Source: Neurospora intermedia
Taxonomy: Eukaryota > Ascomycota > Sordariomycetes > Sordariales > Sordariaceae
Assembly: GCA_037102815.1 (NCBI GenBank)
Contig: BTPP01000005.1
Coordinates: forward strand, 1,550,001-1,614,000
Length of the DNA: 64,000 bases
Direction of reading: 5' to 3'
The notes beneath the pieces are model-generated. The model searched no databases, had not been told where the DNA came from, and saw only the letters and a program-made list of their open reading frames with translations. Below, in pieces: positions 24,585 through 37,900 of the stretch. Each line of letters starts with the position of its first letter. Positions within the stretch are counted from its first letter, which is position 1. The position numbers and the translations under genes are program-made.

Positions 24585-26797
24585 TCAAAACTCCTCTTCA
24601 CAGCCATACCCTTCCTCCACCCTCGCCGTCCTATTCTTGTTCCTCCTCCCCTTACTAGTTTCCACCCCAAACGAGTACTTCTTGATCCTTGGCCCCTCGC
24701 CCACAAACAAACTCGGATGCCGATCCCCTGGTAACGTCTGGAACATTAGACTCTTGATCACGTTTCCCCTACTGAAAGCATCATTTGGTCCTGCATCTAC
24801 GTCATCATCATCATCATCATCCTGGCCCAGGTCACCATTACCGAAGCCCGAAGCAAAGCCAATCCTATCGATAGTCTTGCTCGGCACACGCGAGCCATCA
24901 AGCAAAGAGTATAATCCCACTGTGCCGTCGTCGTGAGCCGCGGCTGCGAGGTTGTATGCCGTGTAGTGCGGGGCGGAGAGCACGTCGAAGCCGATGTGGA
25001 TGTTTTCGGCGTTGCGATAGGAGGGGAAGGTGAGAATGGGGGTGGTGAGCGTGGACATGGTTAGGGGGTTGAAGGGGGGTGGTTCTCTGGTTCTGGTTTT
25101 GGGTCGGTGTTGTTGTGGTCTTTGATTGTAGTAGGGTTTTCTGTTTCTGCTGCTGCTGCTGCTGCTGCCAGGAGCTGCCGATCGTGAGGGTTGCCAATCC
25201 ATAACTGTATCAATGCTAGCAGTACCATCACCGTCATCACGGATGGTGCTGCCCTTTTCGGTCTTACACCACCGAATGTCATAGAGACGCATGGCGCTCA
25301 TCGGGCCCGCCACCAACACCCCATGACTCCCAACGGAGCGAACGTGCGCCGCGCTGCTGGGGTGCTTAATCCAGCCCCATTCCTCCTCGGGCACACGCAT
25401 ATCCAGCACGCACACGCGGCCGGTGCGTCCGCCGACGAGGATCACTTCGGCTGGGTTGACTGTCAAAAAATCGAGGCTGAGGACTTCACCGTGCTTGGCC
25501 ATGGGTGGGGGGGAGTCCTGGTTGGCCTTGAAGGAGGAGGAAGGTGGTGGAGGCTTGGTGAGCCAGCTTAGGCGGGAGTCGTTGGTGAGTTGCAAGAGGC
25601 CGACGTCACCGCCAGCGATGCAGGTGAGGCGGGAGTAGGAGGGTGCTGGGCAGGAGGTGTTGATGACACCGTATTTGGTGCCCTTCGGGGTAGGCGCGGA
25701 GATTTTGATTAGGTTGGGGGCTGCTCGAGGGGATCAGTCAACTGCTGGGTCTGATTATTGACTGGCGTTTTTTTCGGGCAAAAACGGGGTATGTGTGAGA
25801 CTTACAGTTGCCTAGCTGCCACGTCGGCCGCTCCTCTTCTTCTATGAGAGGTTCGGATTGGCTTGGAGAGAACCAAGCGATGGAGGGAGTGCGCGTCGGC
25901 ATCCTAGATGTGAGAAACATCCTGCCGGATGGCTCATGGAATCTGAGTGAAGAGAGCTGAGGAATGGTGATTGTTTCCGGCATTGGCATGAAGTCAGTCC
26001 GTCTGTATCTGACGTTTGCGTATGCAAAGTTGACCCTATAATCGAGCCAAGATCAGAATATCTCCAAGAGTCAACGTACTTGGAACGACTTACTCATCAG
26101 CACCATCCCTCGGAATGTATGAGCTCGTCAAGGAGTCGTCGTCAACCGCTGCTCTGATCGTCAGTATACTGGTTCAACCCAACCTCGTAGAAAGAGAAAG
26201 ACACCTACCTGCATAAGTAACCCCCAACCCTGTCCTCGAGTCCGAACCTCCCACCCACAAGTGAGAAATGGTTCCAATCATGATCCCGTTTTGAATCAGG
26301 TCCGGCCAAAGGTCGACCTTTCCCTTGTCAGTTAAGCCCCTGGCCCATGATTTTATCACCGTATCGTCATCTCCGCCATTGTGAACCACCGGCCTATACT
26401 TCGTTGTCTCTCTTTCCAGAAACCCTCCCAGAAGAGGGTCTTCCAGGATCTTTGCTCGCTTTAGTTTTCGAGGGAACGCAAGCAGCCTCTTTTCCTTCTC
26501 CTCTTCTACACGCTTCTTCTCCTCGAGTAGACGACGCCGCTTCACATCGTTAGATGTGTAGCGTGTCGTTGGCGCCGTTTTGTTGTCTTCTATCTTGAAG
26601 TACTTGCCTTTCTCGGGATCTAGAAAAGTGTTAGTAAGTCGTACGAGTCTATACGGTCAGAGAGGTAACTCGATCGCCGATTATAGATAGTTTTGCTCAT
26701 TTCGGGTTGGATATCACACAATAGAGCAATCGTGTGGATGGGAAAGATTATTTCCACCATACATACCAAAATAGAACCCTGGAAGCTCTACCGGCAT
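24585..26797 (-). CDS. WD40-repeat protein, DCAF4-like
   Basis: Five exons on the reverse strand: 26797-26767, 26619-26209, 26148-26094, 26035-25806 and 25720-24585, giving 620 residues. Introns of 147, 60, 58 and 85 nt have donors GTATGT, GTAGGT, GTAAGT and GTAAGT. The first exon codes for only ten residues plus one base. Splicing gives M-P-V-E-L-P-G-F-Y-F-D-P-E-K-G-K-Y-F-K-I, the 'PGFYFD...YFRI' opening found in DCAF4-type WD40 proteins, which act as substrate receptors of CUL4-DDB1 ubiquitin ligases. The C-terminal half has degenerate WD repeats (for example V-L-V-A-G-P-M-S-A-M-R-L-Y-D-I-R, and A-A-A-A-H-D-D-G-T-V-G-L-Y). A Ser run and a seven-residue Asp run (about 24808-24829) come from trinucleotide repeats. 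Family assignment rests on the N-terminal motif and repeat pattern; function is inferred. Confidence 0.78.
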
Positions 26798-28253
26798 CTT
26801 TGGAGTCTTGCTGCTGCCGCTGCCAAATCGGAAAATAGCAATACCGCGCTCTCACCAAGAGGGGACAAAAAGTCCTTACACGTATCACGAATGACAGATA
26901 CCGCCCCGAAACCACGACGGCAATAACCTCTCGTTCGTCCCCAGGAGGTCGTCTCCGCTGGCCTCTCTTTTTTTTCCCCCTAGGTCCTCGCAGTCCACAA
27001 CCCAGAAATAACCGTGCCAAGTACAAGGCAAAATGATTCGGTTCTTCACGCAATCAACGGGACAGAACCGAAGCTATGTCGCCCAAAGCTCAACAAAGCT
27101 GCCTTAGAAGCCTGCGCTTCGAAGACCGCTGCCAAGTTTGCTTGCTAGGCAGGAGCGATGTTGTTCTCAGTCGACAGCCTGTCGTAGCGAAAGCGTTTGT
27201 GTGCAAAGCCTCCGCTCGAGATGCTTGGCCCTCTGCCTTCCCAAAATGCTTCTTTCGCCTGCTTCTTTCGCTCGTTTATTGCAGCCAATTCACGATAGCT
27301 TGTTCCTTCTGATACAATCAGGTCGCCGCCATGTGTGACACAAATGGAAGTGACGACCGATCCTCTATGCGGCTGAGTTGCCGCTATCGATCCAACCCGT
27401 GCTGGCCAGCCAAAAGTAAGTGCAAAAGGCTGTCTCAGTAAATAATCATCGGGGACAATGTGCAATTGCTCCCGCGATAGGTATTGCGTGTGTTAGATGC
27501 ACTGTAAGCTTGAAAGTAGAGTTACAAAACGCAGCAAGTATCTATGGATGTAGTCAGTGACTGTTGAAAATTATTCGTCTGGGATGCCGTGATTGCGTCT
27601 GAGCGCGTTTTTCGCAATCGAGGACTTACCTAGGAGCGTGTTGTGGTGTATAAAGATCTGATGTTTGGACGCATAAAGGTTGACCGAGTGGGTAATAGCG
27701 CCAGATGCGAGGTGCCAGTCAGAAGTTGAGGAAAGAGAAATAGTTATGTCATTTGCGTTGGTGGTCAGAGGCAGCTCCATGTTAGCGTGGTGTTCAGACT
27801 TTTTGGAGAGTCAGTCAGGCCCACTTTGCCAGGTCACGGGTAGGTACCTGCATTTGGTCACCACCACCCACCCAACTCGTGGGAAACAACATGAGGGACT
27901 GCATGTTCCCAAATCTCCATTGTGCATTCAAGTTTGCAGCCTGAAGTCAACCCAAGTGTCCAAAACTTGACACGCGCAACATGGCAGCTTTCACATGAAC
28001 TTTTAGGTTATTAGATTTTACAGTTTTAGTATTAGTATCTAAGAAATGTAATGGGTACGTATACCCCTAAGAAGTTGTGGACACAAATTCCAGAAAGAAA
28101 AGCCTGGCGGCAAACTCCCAGCCCTAATCTAAAATCTTCAATGGCTGAGATGCCACCAAGGGGTATACCAAGGGGGGTCATATGGAGTTATCATCCCGTC
28201 ATTTCAATCAGGCAACCTTCATGAACATTGCACCCGGAAAATCATTATATCGC
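26798..28253. other. intergenic, ~1.5 kb, possible small gene
   Basis: Between the WD40 start and the pma-1 stop on the same strand. Two reverse-strand reading frames (27780-27571 and 27465-27145) have some protein character and could be exons of one small gene; see the matching finding. One AGGTACCT palindrome is at 27842-27849. Otherwise nothing is recognised. Confidence 0.4.
27145..27780 (-). CDS. possible small spliced gene, unrecognised
   Basis: A real ATG at 27780 opens a frame that meets a strong donor (G|GTAAGT, intron starting near 27628) after about 51 codons. A second frame ending at 27145 encodes ~107 residues that look protein-like (aromatic residues spaced through it, then a charged helix-like stretch E-R-K-K-Q-A-K-E-A-F and a Gly/Ser turn) and has a CTAAC branch site upstream. 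A consistent path between the two needs a small middle exon and a non-standard GTAACT donor. I recognise no domain. It may equally be a non-coding transcript or chance. Confidence 0.2.
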
Positions 28254-31200
28254 TTATTGCGACTTCTCATGCTGAGTAGAGACACGCTGGAGAGAGACAA
28301 CTGTGAGGGAAGTATTGTTAGCTATTGGTCAAGGCGTCAACGTTAGAAGGAAGTCAAGGTAACTTACCAAAGTCCTCAAGCGAGCGCTGCTTCTGGTTGC
28401 CCTTAGGGGACTTGCCGTGCATAAGGTTATCGAAGCCAACGCTGTCCTGGAGGATGTAGTAGACACCGCCCATGATGCAGAAGATACCGAAGGAGAAGAT
28501 CCAGATACGGACAACGGCGACGATGGAGGTGTCGGAGTGCTCGAACCAACCCCAGATGGTGAAGCAGGTGGCAAGGATATCAACGAGGAAGATAGCACCG
28601 CTGAGCTGCCACGAGGGGATAGAGGACCAGAAGGGACCGTTGGCACGAGTGATGAAGATGAGCCAGTTCTCAGTAAGAGAGATCTGGAGGAAGAGGACCT
28701 CGTCCATGTTACCGAAGTTCTGGACGATACCGCCGTTCTCACCCTGAGCGTACATGGTGGTGACAGTGATCCAGGTACCGACGGCAAGGACGACACCGAG
28801 GAGGACGGACATACCCCAGAGCTTGGGAAGGTTCCACTTGACGGGGGTCTGCGAGTAGGGGGCGTTGTCGTAGGCAATGGCAAGGGTGGCAACATCAGCG
28901 AAAATGGCGATGAAGACGACAAGCTCAATGTTGAGGGAACGGTTGAGAATGGCGATCCAGAGACCGAGGAAGATCTCCAAGTGGATAGACAGAGCAATAC
29001 GGTAGACAACGTAGGCGTACATGCGGTGGAAAATCTGGCGAGAAGTCTTGAGGGCATCAATGATGGCACCGAGACCAGGGGCAAGGAAGACGATATCGGC
29101 AGCGGAGCGGGCAGCATCGGAGGAACCCTCGACAGCAATACCAGTATCAGCCTTCTTGAGCGAGGGAGCGTCGTTGACACCGTCACCAGTCATGGCAACA
29201 AGGTAACCACGCTGCTGAAGAATCTCGACGACGTTGTACTTGTGCTGGGGGAAGACCTCGGCGAAACCATCGGCAGCCTCAACGAAGTCATAGACCTCAG
29301 AGCCGGGCATGTCACCACCGCCACCAAGACCGAGGCGCTCAGCGTTGTAGATGTTGGTACCGAGACCGAGCTGGCGAGAAGTCTCGCGAGCAATACCGAC
29401 GGCATCACCAGTAAGCATCTTGATGGAGAGACCGAGAGTCTTGGCCTCGCAGACAGTCTTGTAGGTATCGTGACGGGGAGGGTCCATGCAGGGCATAATA
29501 CCGAGAATCTCCCAAGAGCCCTCGCCACGCTTGCGGGCAACACCAAGAGAACGGAAACCACGGGTAGCGAACTCAGCAACCTTGTTCTTGTAGGCCTGGT
29601 CAACCTCCTCAGGGATGGGGTGGTCCTCCTCGACAGTCTTCAAAACGAAAAGAGGGGCACCCTTGACGCAAGTGATGCGCTCACCCTGGGGAGACTCGAC
29701 AACGGCGACGACCTTCTTGGAGACGGGGTCGAAGGGGTGGAACTGGAGAACCTTGTACTTGGAGAGAACGGACTTGGCGCGGGGGTAGTACTTGAGGGAC
29801 TTGAGGAAAGCCTTGTCGATGGCATCAATACCCTTCTTCTTGCGGGAAGCGGCCAAGCAGGCAGTAAGCATGAGATCCTCGGGGTCGACACCAGCGACGG
29901 TGTAGGGGTCGTGGAGGGAGAGCTTGTTCTTGGTGAGGGTACCAGTCTTGTCAGAGCAGAGAATCTCGACACCAGCAAGGGACTCGATAGCGGAGAGCTT
30001 CTGGACGATGGCCTTCTTCTTGGCGAGGTAGGCGGCACCGACAGCCATGGTGGTGGTGACGACAGCGGGAAGACCGACGGGGACACCGATGATGGTGATG
30101 GCAAGGGTGAACTCGAGGATCTGGACGATGGGGTTGGAACGGTAGAACGAGGAAACCCAGACGATGAGGAGAGTGAAGATGACGAGGATGAGGAGAATGG
30201 TACCGATACCGTTCAAGACCTCAGTGAAGTGACCAGAGCCACCGCTAGCAGCGTTGACGAGGGCAGCGGCACGACCGACGAAGGTGTTGTCACCAGTGGC
30301 GGTGATGACCACGAAAGCCTCACCACGCTTGACAGCGGAAGAAGCGAAGACCTGGTCACCCTTGTGCTTGTCGACAGCAAGAGACTCGCCGGTAAGAGCA
30401 GACTGATCAACCTGGAGGAAAGCATCATCGGTGACGATGCGACCATCAGCGGGGATAATGGTACCCTCCTCAACCTGGAGGATATCACCGGGAACGACCT
30501 CGGGGGCCTCAATCTCCTTGAGAGTACCATCACGGAGAACGACAGCCTTGAGAGCAAGAGTCCTGAAAAGCAAACGGGTTAGCGCATTGCTCAATGGCGT
30601 TGTATGGCAGCTCGTTGGCAACCTACTTCTTCAACTCGTCGACGATAGAACCAGCCTGGAATTCCTGAACGAAACCGACAACGGCGTTAAGAAGCAACAA
30701 ACCGCAGATGACACCGAAATCAACCCAGTCTTCGAGACCAGCAGCAAGGACGGCAGCACCCTGTAGTCAAACTAGTCAGCATCGATGCAGTAGAGTCGCG
30801 TGGGGGTGACGTCGCGTTTCGTTTCAACAGCCGCAGGGATAGTGGAGTGAATCGAAACGCTTCTTGACATGTGATGGCAACGTACCTCCATGACGAACTG
30901 AATGGGACCGACGAAGAAACCGAGGAACTTAAGGAAGTGGTTCTCCTTCTCCTCCTTCATCTGGTTGAGACCGTACTTGCGACGGCGCTGGACAACCTCC
31001 TCGGATGTAAGACCGACACGGGTGTCAGTCTGGAGCATGTCCTCGGGGACGACACGGCCGCCACCAGGAGTGGCCTCCTCTTCTTCCTCCTCCTATTCAA
31101 GTGGGTTAGTATGCTGGGCGTTACTGGCTGGACATCCAGTAGGTTACTTACAGCATCGTGTCCATCGTGGGACTCGAGATCCTCAATGAGGGCATCGATG

Positions 31201-31331
31201 TCCTCATCCTCATCGTCCTCAACCTTGGGCTTAGGCTGGTAAGCGGCAGCCTCCGCCGCCTTCTCGTCGAACTTTCCGCTCTCGATGTTGGTCGACAGCG
31301 CAGGAGCGCCGCTGGCCGAGTGGTCCGCCAT
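28254..31331 (-). CDS. pma-1: Plasma membrane H+-ATPase PMA-1 (P3A-type)
   Basis: Five exons on the reverse strand: 31331-31152, 31092-30886, 30760-30627, 30562-28368 and 28300-28254. Introns are 59, 125, 64 and 67 nt. The product is 920 residues. The phosphorylated aspartate of [11 protein letters not shown] is residue 378 (codon at 29952-29950), exactly where it is in N. crassa PMA1. Also visible are LTGES, the ATP-site loop K-G-A-P, the hinge [20 protein letters not shown] and ten membrane helices. The enzyme pumps protons out of the cell and drives nutrient uptake. The acidic N terminus (E-D-D-E-D-E-D-I-D, then six Glu across the first intron) and the C-terminal autoinhibitory tail ending [11 protein letters not shown] are intact. 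That last Ser-Thr pair corresponds to the glucose-regulated site of yeast Pma1. The final exon carries only this tail. Codon use is extremely biased to C-ending codons, as expected of one of the most abundant membrane proteins. Confidence 0.99.
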
Positions 31332-31900
31332 TGGCGTTATGGTTTGCAGATCAAAGCTCTGCTAGGCGTATATTAAGGTACTGTAGAGACGAAGACGATG
31401 TTAGGATTAGGTATCGAGATGAGCAGAGTCTGACAATTGGATGGGAGGGAGAGGTTGAAGTAGTGGTGGTGTATAAGTAGGAGTAGAGTGTATGGTAGGC
31501 AAAGCTTGAAGATCCTAGGAACAGGTCCACAGGGCAAGGCAGCTCGCGTCCGGAAGTGGGGTGGTGTTGGTGAATGGAGCAGATTGGTGGGAGTACAGAG
31601 TTGTGGGCATATGTAGACTTCGAAGCAGACCGCAAAAGGTGAACGGACCTAGTAGGGTTTTCGGGCACGCGGCGGTAGGGTTTTGTTTTGATGACCTAAT
31701 AGGTGGTGAGGTATGTGGCGTAGTCGTTGGAAGATGGTGAAATCGTCCAAACGAAGCGAAGTAGACCGAGGGATAAGGGTCGAGAAAAAAGTATTAGGAG
31801 TTGGGGGGGGAGATTCACGACGAAGGGAGGGATTAAAAAAGCCTTCGAGCGTGAGGAAAAGAAGAGGAGGTGCGAATCGAGGGAGCGGGCGAGAAAGGTA
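31332..31900 (-). promoter_or_regulatory. probable pma-1 promoter and 5' leader
   Basis: The reverse strand immediately upstream of the pma-1 ATG is rich in C/T tracts (31420-31560), a usual feature of strongly transcribed Neurospora genes. No TATA box or named factor site is claimed; the extent is arbitrary. Confidence 0.35.
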
Positions 31901-34900
31901 TTTCAATCTTTCCGGCCGGTGACCGAGCGATGAGCGACCTTTCCGGCCAAAGATGGAAGCCAACCTTCTTTGGCATGCACGCCAAAGTGTGGGATTTGCC
32001 AGCTACGATCGAGTGGGCTGCAGGCCCCGGCACTGTATCGTACTGTACCCGGTACCTTGTCGTCCTTGTTGGTGCTGGTACTAGCTCTGGTGCCCTGGCG
32101 AGCGCCCTGTCCGCCCACCAATGCAGTCACCTTCCAGTTCACCCTTGAATTCTCAATGCACCCACAGAGTCCACTTTCCAGACGGGCACCCCATCGAGCG
32201 GAACAGAGCGTGGAGACTACGCTAGCACCAGGTACCGCGTACCTGCTTGCTAGTTCGACCGCTGGGACTACGGAACCACAACCGTGCACGTCCCTCCCTG
32301 GTCCTTCACTTTTCTGCCCCAGAGCACGGCTCGCAAGAAACAACTTGTGCCATGGGATGACGGCCACCGACGGGCTCTGCGGCCCACGTAGGGTTCAACT
32401 TTTCGACAGCGATGGTGGGTCCGCGACCGCCGAAAGCAAAGGGTCATGGTCAATGGGATCAATGGGCATTACATTGGCGGGTCGATGATTGCTAGCAAGC
32501 AACGAACGAGTTGGTCGGCCCTCGAATCAACCAGGAGCCCAGAGGAGCCGCCGTTCCGTCCGTAGAAAGAGAAGAGTGTTCGAATTCGACGTGAGCCCGC
32601 CTCCACGCGATGCCACCGTGTGCGCCTGTGTACAGACTGTTCTCGCTATCCGTTCTTTGCTTACCTTTTTGGTGGGTCGGCCTCAGGTCGGCCTCTTTGG
32701 TCCTCCAATTGACACGGTACGACTGCCCAGCGCGGGCTAAGCTGGCGAGGCGGACAAGCACTACTATGGTGAGATGGGTAAGTTAAACCTCCTAGTCAGG
32801 TCGATGAACACACAGTGCTCACGAAGCTTTCGCTGTAGTGGTCCGTGCAAGGTACCTGACATGGGGGTTTAACTTTTGCTCCCAACCACAGTACCTTCCA
32901 GCGCACCGCACTAACTACAACCACGGCACGCCTCAGAGAGCGGCAGACCGCGATTGAATGTGATTGCCTTTCCTTCCGAGAAAGTCCAACCTCGCAAGCA
33001 TTGGCTGATACCCTTGCTGTGAGCAGGGGTTCGTGGAAAAGCGGGTTCCCAAGAGTGCAGGTCGCAATGAGTTACCGCAGGATACCTGGATCGTCCAGTG
33101 CGTCCAGGTACCTCCACCCCACCGTCCGCCTTTACCCTCTGGGCGCTCACCACCACAAGCAGCAATTGAGCCCGTACTGAGGTACCTGTCCGTGCCTCTC
33201 CACCTGAGTACCCTGTCAGCCAAAAGCCTGCGGGATTTTCTGGCTGCCCACCTCCACACCGGCCTGCGCAGCTTCTTATTGGCTCGCGCTTCCTGAATGA
33301 CGACGAGGAATCAGAAATCAGAAGGGATTTACAGTTTTTCCCACACAAAAGGCCCGGCGCGCGAGTGCCAGAGCGGCCTAGGGGCGTTGCCAGAGCCCCA
33401 GGGCCGCCGCAATTGACCAGCACTCCCAACCTCACACTCAGCAGCGAATCCGCCGGTCACCACCAGACTCACAAACGGCGAGCATGTCTCCAGAACACTT
33501 GGCGGTCAGCCGGCCCAGAGTTGCCATTGCACCAGGCAGTTTGGCGGTCACTCGGTACGGATAATCACGACTCCATAATTCATGCTATCTACCACTCGGC
33601 CGCACCAGTCGGTATGGCTTCGAACGGCCTCGTCTGGCCCAGGCATCGGCTGCCTTCCTTCCCCTATGCGCTGCATTTGCTTTTATGAGATGGAATTGTG
33701 TGTTCATGTGTCGCTATGCAGGCTGGCCAGGGGGAAGTCCAGAGTCGTGAAGCTCCACGCCCATTCCTTGGCGACAGAGCACCAAGACCAGACTACACAC
33801 TACATCCTCGACAGTATCGAGCTCTCGATTTCATAGGCGCGAACAAGCTTTGGCCCTCGCTGTCCGTCATGAACCGGAAGCTGGGGTACACCCATGCCGT
33901 GCAATTGCTTCGCTTTAACTGGCCAGTTTGTGGTGGCCAGCCCGCCAAGGGCCCAAAAAGCCCTTATCGTTGCCGTGAGAGCTCCATCCCTGCCGGCAAC
34001 GACGAGAAGGGGAACCTAGTGTAAACGAATCGACGAATGCCTGCCAGAAACAAGCAGGCTTGGCTCGCCCATCCCAACCGCAGGAAACGGTGGAACGGTG
34101 TGGCCGTCTGCACTTTGCAGCACATGGCCAGTCTTCTCCGCGGGCAGTCCGTCACGATCATCGCTGTCGGCCTCGCCTGTCTCGTCTTCCATTGAGAAGT
34201 CACCGTCGTTCGCGACATGCTGCATGGCATACATTGACCCGTGGGCAACGGTCGAGCCCGTGCCTACCCGTCGGTCTGTTTTGGTTTGCCGTGTAACACT
34301 GCCATGGCAATTCAGACGGGAACGGGGAGTCTAGGGTCTTGGATTCAACCAGACAGGTCTAAGACGTTGCGTTGCGGTGTTTTTGCCGGCTTGGTCTGAT
34401 GAGATCGGACTTCCGTCTGATCGGTATCTGGGACATAACAAGTCACGGTGAAGCTGTTTTCCCATGCTGACGTCGAATTGGGTGCAGTGTACACTACGGC
34501 ACTGGTTTGCACCCTAGAATGCAATATGCCTAGGTATATCCAACCAACATGCAAAGCTATACACTACTGGTTATAGATGAGTATTCATCAACGATATTAG
34601 GGATCACCAAATGTTATAGCTAGACGGATACTCGGATATAGGTTTCATGTCGAGTTGGTCAATTTCCCTCAACTCATTCTTTCCGAAGTCTGGCCGCGGC
34701 CGAGGCTGGATTAAGGTTGTCTGTCCCCTCAGTACCGGGACGGGAGCTGCACGTTGTCAAGTAACACGGTATATCGAGACTCGTCCTATGGAAATAGCAA
34801 TGAAACAATCAGTATGGCAACACACGATTGCCCCTCCATGCAGAGTCATGTTTGCCTTGTCCTTTGTAGGGAACCGAGGCTGGTTGTCAGTGGTGATCTG

Positions 34901-37900
34901 ATATTACCCTCACCAGGCAGGCAGTCCCTCATCACGAACGGGGGAAAATGGATCTACGTCATAGTATTCAGGCCCCCAATGATGAGCAATGCGAATCAAG
35001 CCAACAAGGGAATGAAACTTATCACTTTCCTCAATCTGAGCAAAAGGTGAAAACCGACGACTGACACTCCACAATATCAAGCCGCCGACGTTCCCGAACC
35101 CTATCAAATGGAAGAAATTTCTTTCTGCTCTTTTTCATGTCCAATCGACCGCGGGAGTTCCCTCGCGCTACCATGCAACGTGCGCCCCATATTGCCGTAC
35201 AAAGCACATTGTGAGGTTCGTCGCAGAGGCGATATTCCTTGTTGAAAAACTGAAGAAAAGAAAAATCGGAAAACTCCACACAAGGGATTACCCTGAACTT
35301 CCATCGGCAAGCAGTGGTTCAGTTGACGGCTCGCAAAGCCGATGGAGGCACCGCTTGCTGCTTTGCCATCGTTTTTAGTGTAGCGCCCTTCCGACTCGTT
35401 CAAGCGCCTCAGCATCTAGCAATTTCCCGGGCCAGCCAGTGTCTCTATGGCAGGGTAGCACTGGCCCACCTGCCCTGTCACGGCAGCCTCTCACGGGTTT
35501 TCAAAGGTGTCGCAACCGGCGGGTGTTGAACTGCAAATCGGACAGCAATCTCCCAGCCTTGAGTGCTGAAGGACCGAAGAGGAGCACCTTGTTGACAAGA
35601 CCCAAGACCAGGAACCGCGGCGTGTGCCATGGGGAAGATCGCCGCCTCCGCGTCTTGGGGAGATTACAGCCCATTCGGCAGCGATCGCGACCGGCTTCAC
35701 TCTTCAAAGAACTTTTGCATCTTAACGCCCAGAAACAATGGTTTTAGCCCGTATTCTGCCCAGACCGACTTGGCACCTTGGAGTAGATTGCTCGCTGAGC
35801 ATACGGTTCTAGGCCCAGTTGGGTTTTGGCTGTTTTGGCTTCTGCGCGCATTTTACGTGCACAATATTGCCTCCTACGCGGAAAAGGACGCAAGCCTGGA
35901 GTGTCCAAGCTGTTCATGATGTTCTTGTTTCCTACACCACCGCGATACGAAAATGACGAGGCGGCCCAGCCGACCGGGTGTTGAGAAACTACACACACTG
36001 TCGAGCTTCGATTGACCGGAAAACGGCTGGCGACTTGGCAAGAGACAACATGGTGGTCAGCTACCTGCCCCCCAGAACGGGAACAACACACCTAGCGTAA
36101 AGCCCGTCAGCCGTGTGCCAGTGCCAGTGCCAATAGTACCACCGGTCTGCCAGCAGGCCAGTGCCGAGGTGGTGGTGCTGGTCGCCTCCATCCAAGACAC
36201 CAAAGCCAAGCCCAAAAGGACAAGGCGAGAATGTAACCATCCACACATACACCGCAAAATCCCCCAAAACCTAAAACCATCGCAGTTCGCTCGGTTGTTC
36301 TCCGGCCTCAAGATGGATATACCGATGGATACGGTTATGGATTGGGTGCGGATGGGGAAAACGAGGGTGAGAAAATCGTGGAAGCGCGGGAAAGGGCTGG
36401 TCCATGAATCACGCGTCAGGTCACGGCGTGCTGGGAGCCGATCGACCAGTGTGCCGGTCTCGTCAATGAGGCATCGTCCACTTGTCGTCGCTGTTGCCGT
36501 TGTCGTCGCAGGGTGCACACCACCTGATCACCACGGGCGCCGTCGTCTCAAAGAGAGAGCCAAGCTGCCCTGGCTGCATGGAACAAGAAGCGGTCTGGAG
36601 GCGGTTTTTCTAGAAGGTTTGGAATATGCACGCCCTTATGCAACCGTATTTTGGTGGGATGGAGCATCAGTTGCCCCCACAGGCAACACCAACGGATGGC
36701 AGTCGCCAAGTGGCGCGCAAGTAGAAAGAAGCCATGTTCTGACCAATCACGAGTGTCAAGCTATGGAGAATCTCAAGGGCTGCAAGAACAACGGGGCATG
36801 GTTGTGGGAACGAAATATGTACCGCACATGCACATGCTAGCAAGGGAAGGTGCGTGCATTCTGCAACTTCCTTCTTCCGAATCTGTGGGGATTTGGCTCT
36901 CTATGCTGCATTGACATCAATTAACTGGAAATCACTTCTTTCTGATTTAATGGCTTGCTCCGAGTGCTTCTCCGGGCACAAATTGTACATGACAGCCGAG
37001 GTAGCATGGCAAAAGGCAGATTACGTATCGTGGCATACCGGCCATGAAACAATCACAATCTTCCAGTAACCGTTATAACCCGGCGATTATTCCCGTCACG
37101 AGCGAAGAAACAGCAAAAGGTAAAGAGATGACAGCCGAGACAAGAGAGGCTGGCATGCGACCAATCGAGGGCCAGTAAGCGAATGTGGGCGAGTGTGGGT
37201 GAGAAGTTGGGGGATTTCCGCTTTCTTTGGGGTTGATGGGGTCTAGCGGCTTTCTTCACCGTTTTACGCTTTTACCCGTACGAGCATTGAGTGGTTGATT
37301 GGTACTACGCCTCTGCATGGCTAAAATGCTAGCCTGGTACGTTGCCGCTACAAAAAACGGGGACCAAATAGGGAACAAGCTGGATGTTTCTTGTGTGAAG
37401 ATTAAGGTTTTTTGCCACCCACAAACTTATGCTAGCAAGTTACATCCATGCAGAGGTGTACCGACGCCGTAGTTGTTGTGGGTGACAGACTGGACATCGA
37501 AACAAAATTGCGGACGAAGAGCACTCGAAGGAAGCACACAGCGCTTGAGTGGATGACACCGGAACAGGCACGGCACTGACGGTCGGTGCTCACGTGGAAA
37601 ATTCTCGGGTGAGCCGTTACCGATCGGACAGGGAATCCTCGCTCGGTCGGCACCAATGTTCGCGATTGTGCCATATTTCCGCGGGGGCGGTCGTGGCCAT
37701 CCGAGACCGGGGCTGCTACTCAACCGCCACGCTAAATTACCCAATGGCCACGCCGCCTGGCCTGGATCTCGGAGGAGCATGAACACCTCATCACCGACAT
37801 TTTACGGCGCCGCCGAACTCATCATCAGCGATACCACCTTGTTATTCCCATGGCTTCATGTCCGGCGACGGCAGTGACGCAACGGCAGCCTCACCGTCAG

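Noticed and set aside
28417-30582. 721-codon open frame on the + strand
   Set aside because: Exact antisense of the main pma-1 exon. Extreme preference for C-ending codons removes stops on the opposite strand; the protein is Asp/Glu/Gly/Leu-biased with no domain.
32911-33435. 174-codon frame on the - strand
   Set aside because: GC-rich stretch with random-looking Gly/Arg/Ser composition; contains intergenic AGGTACCT palindromes.
36115-36840. 241-codon frame on the + strand in the gene-poor region
   Set aside because: Composition and codon use look random, no domain, and an equally long frame lies antisense to it.
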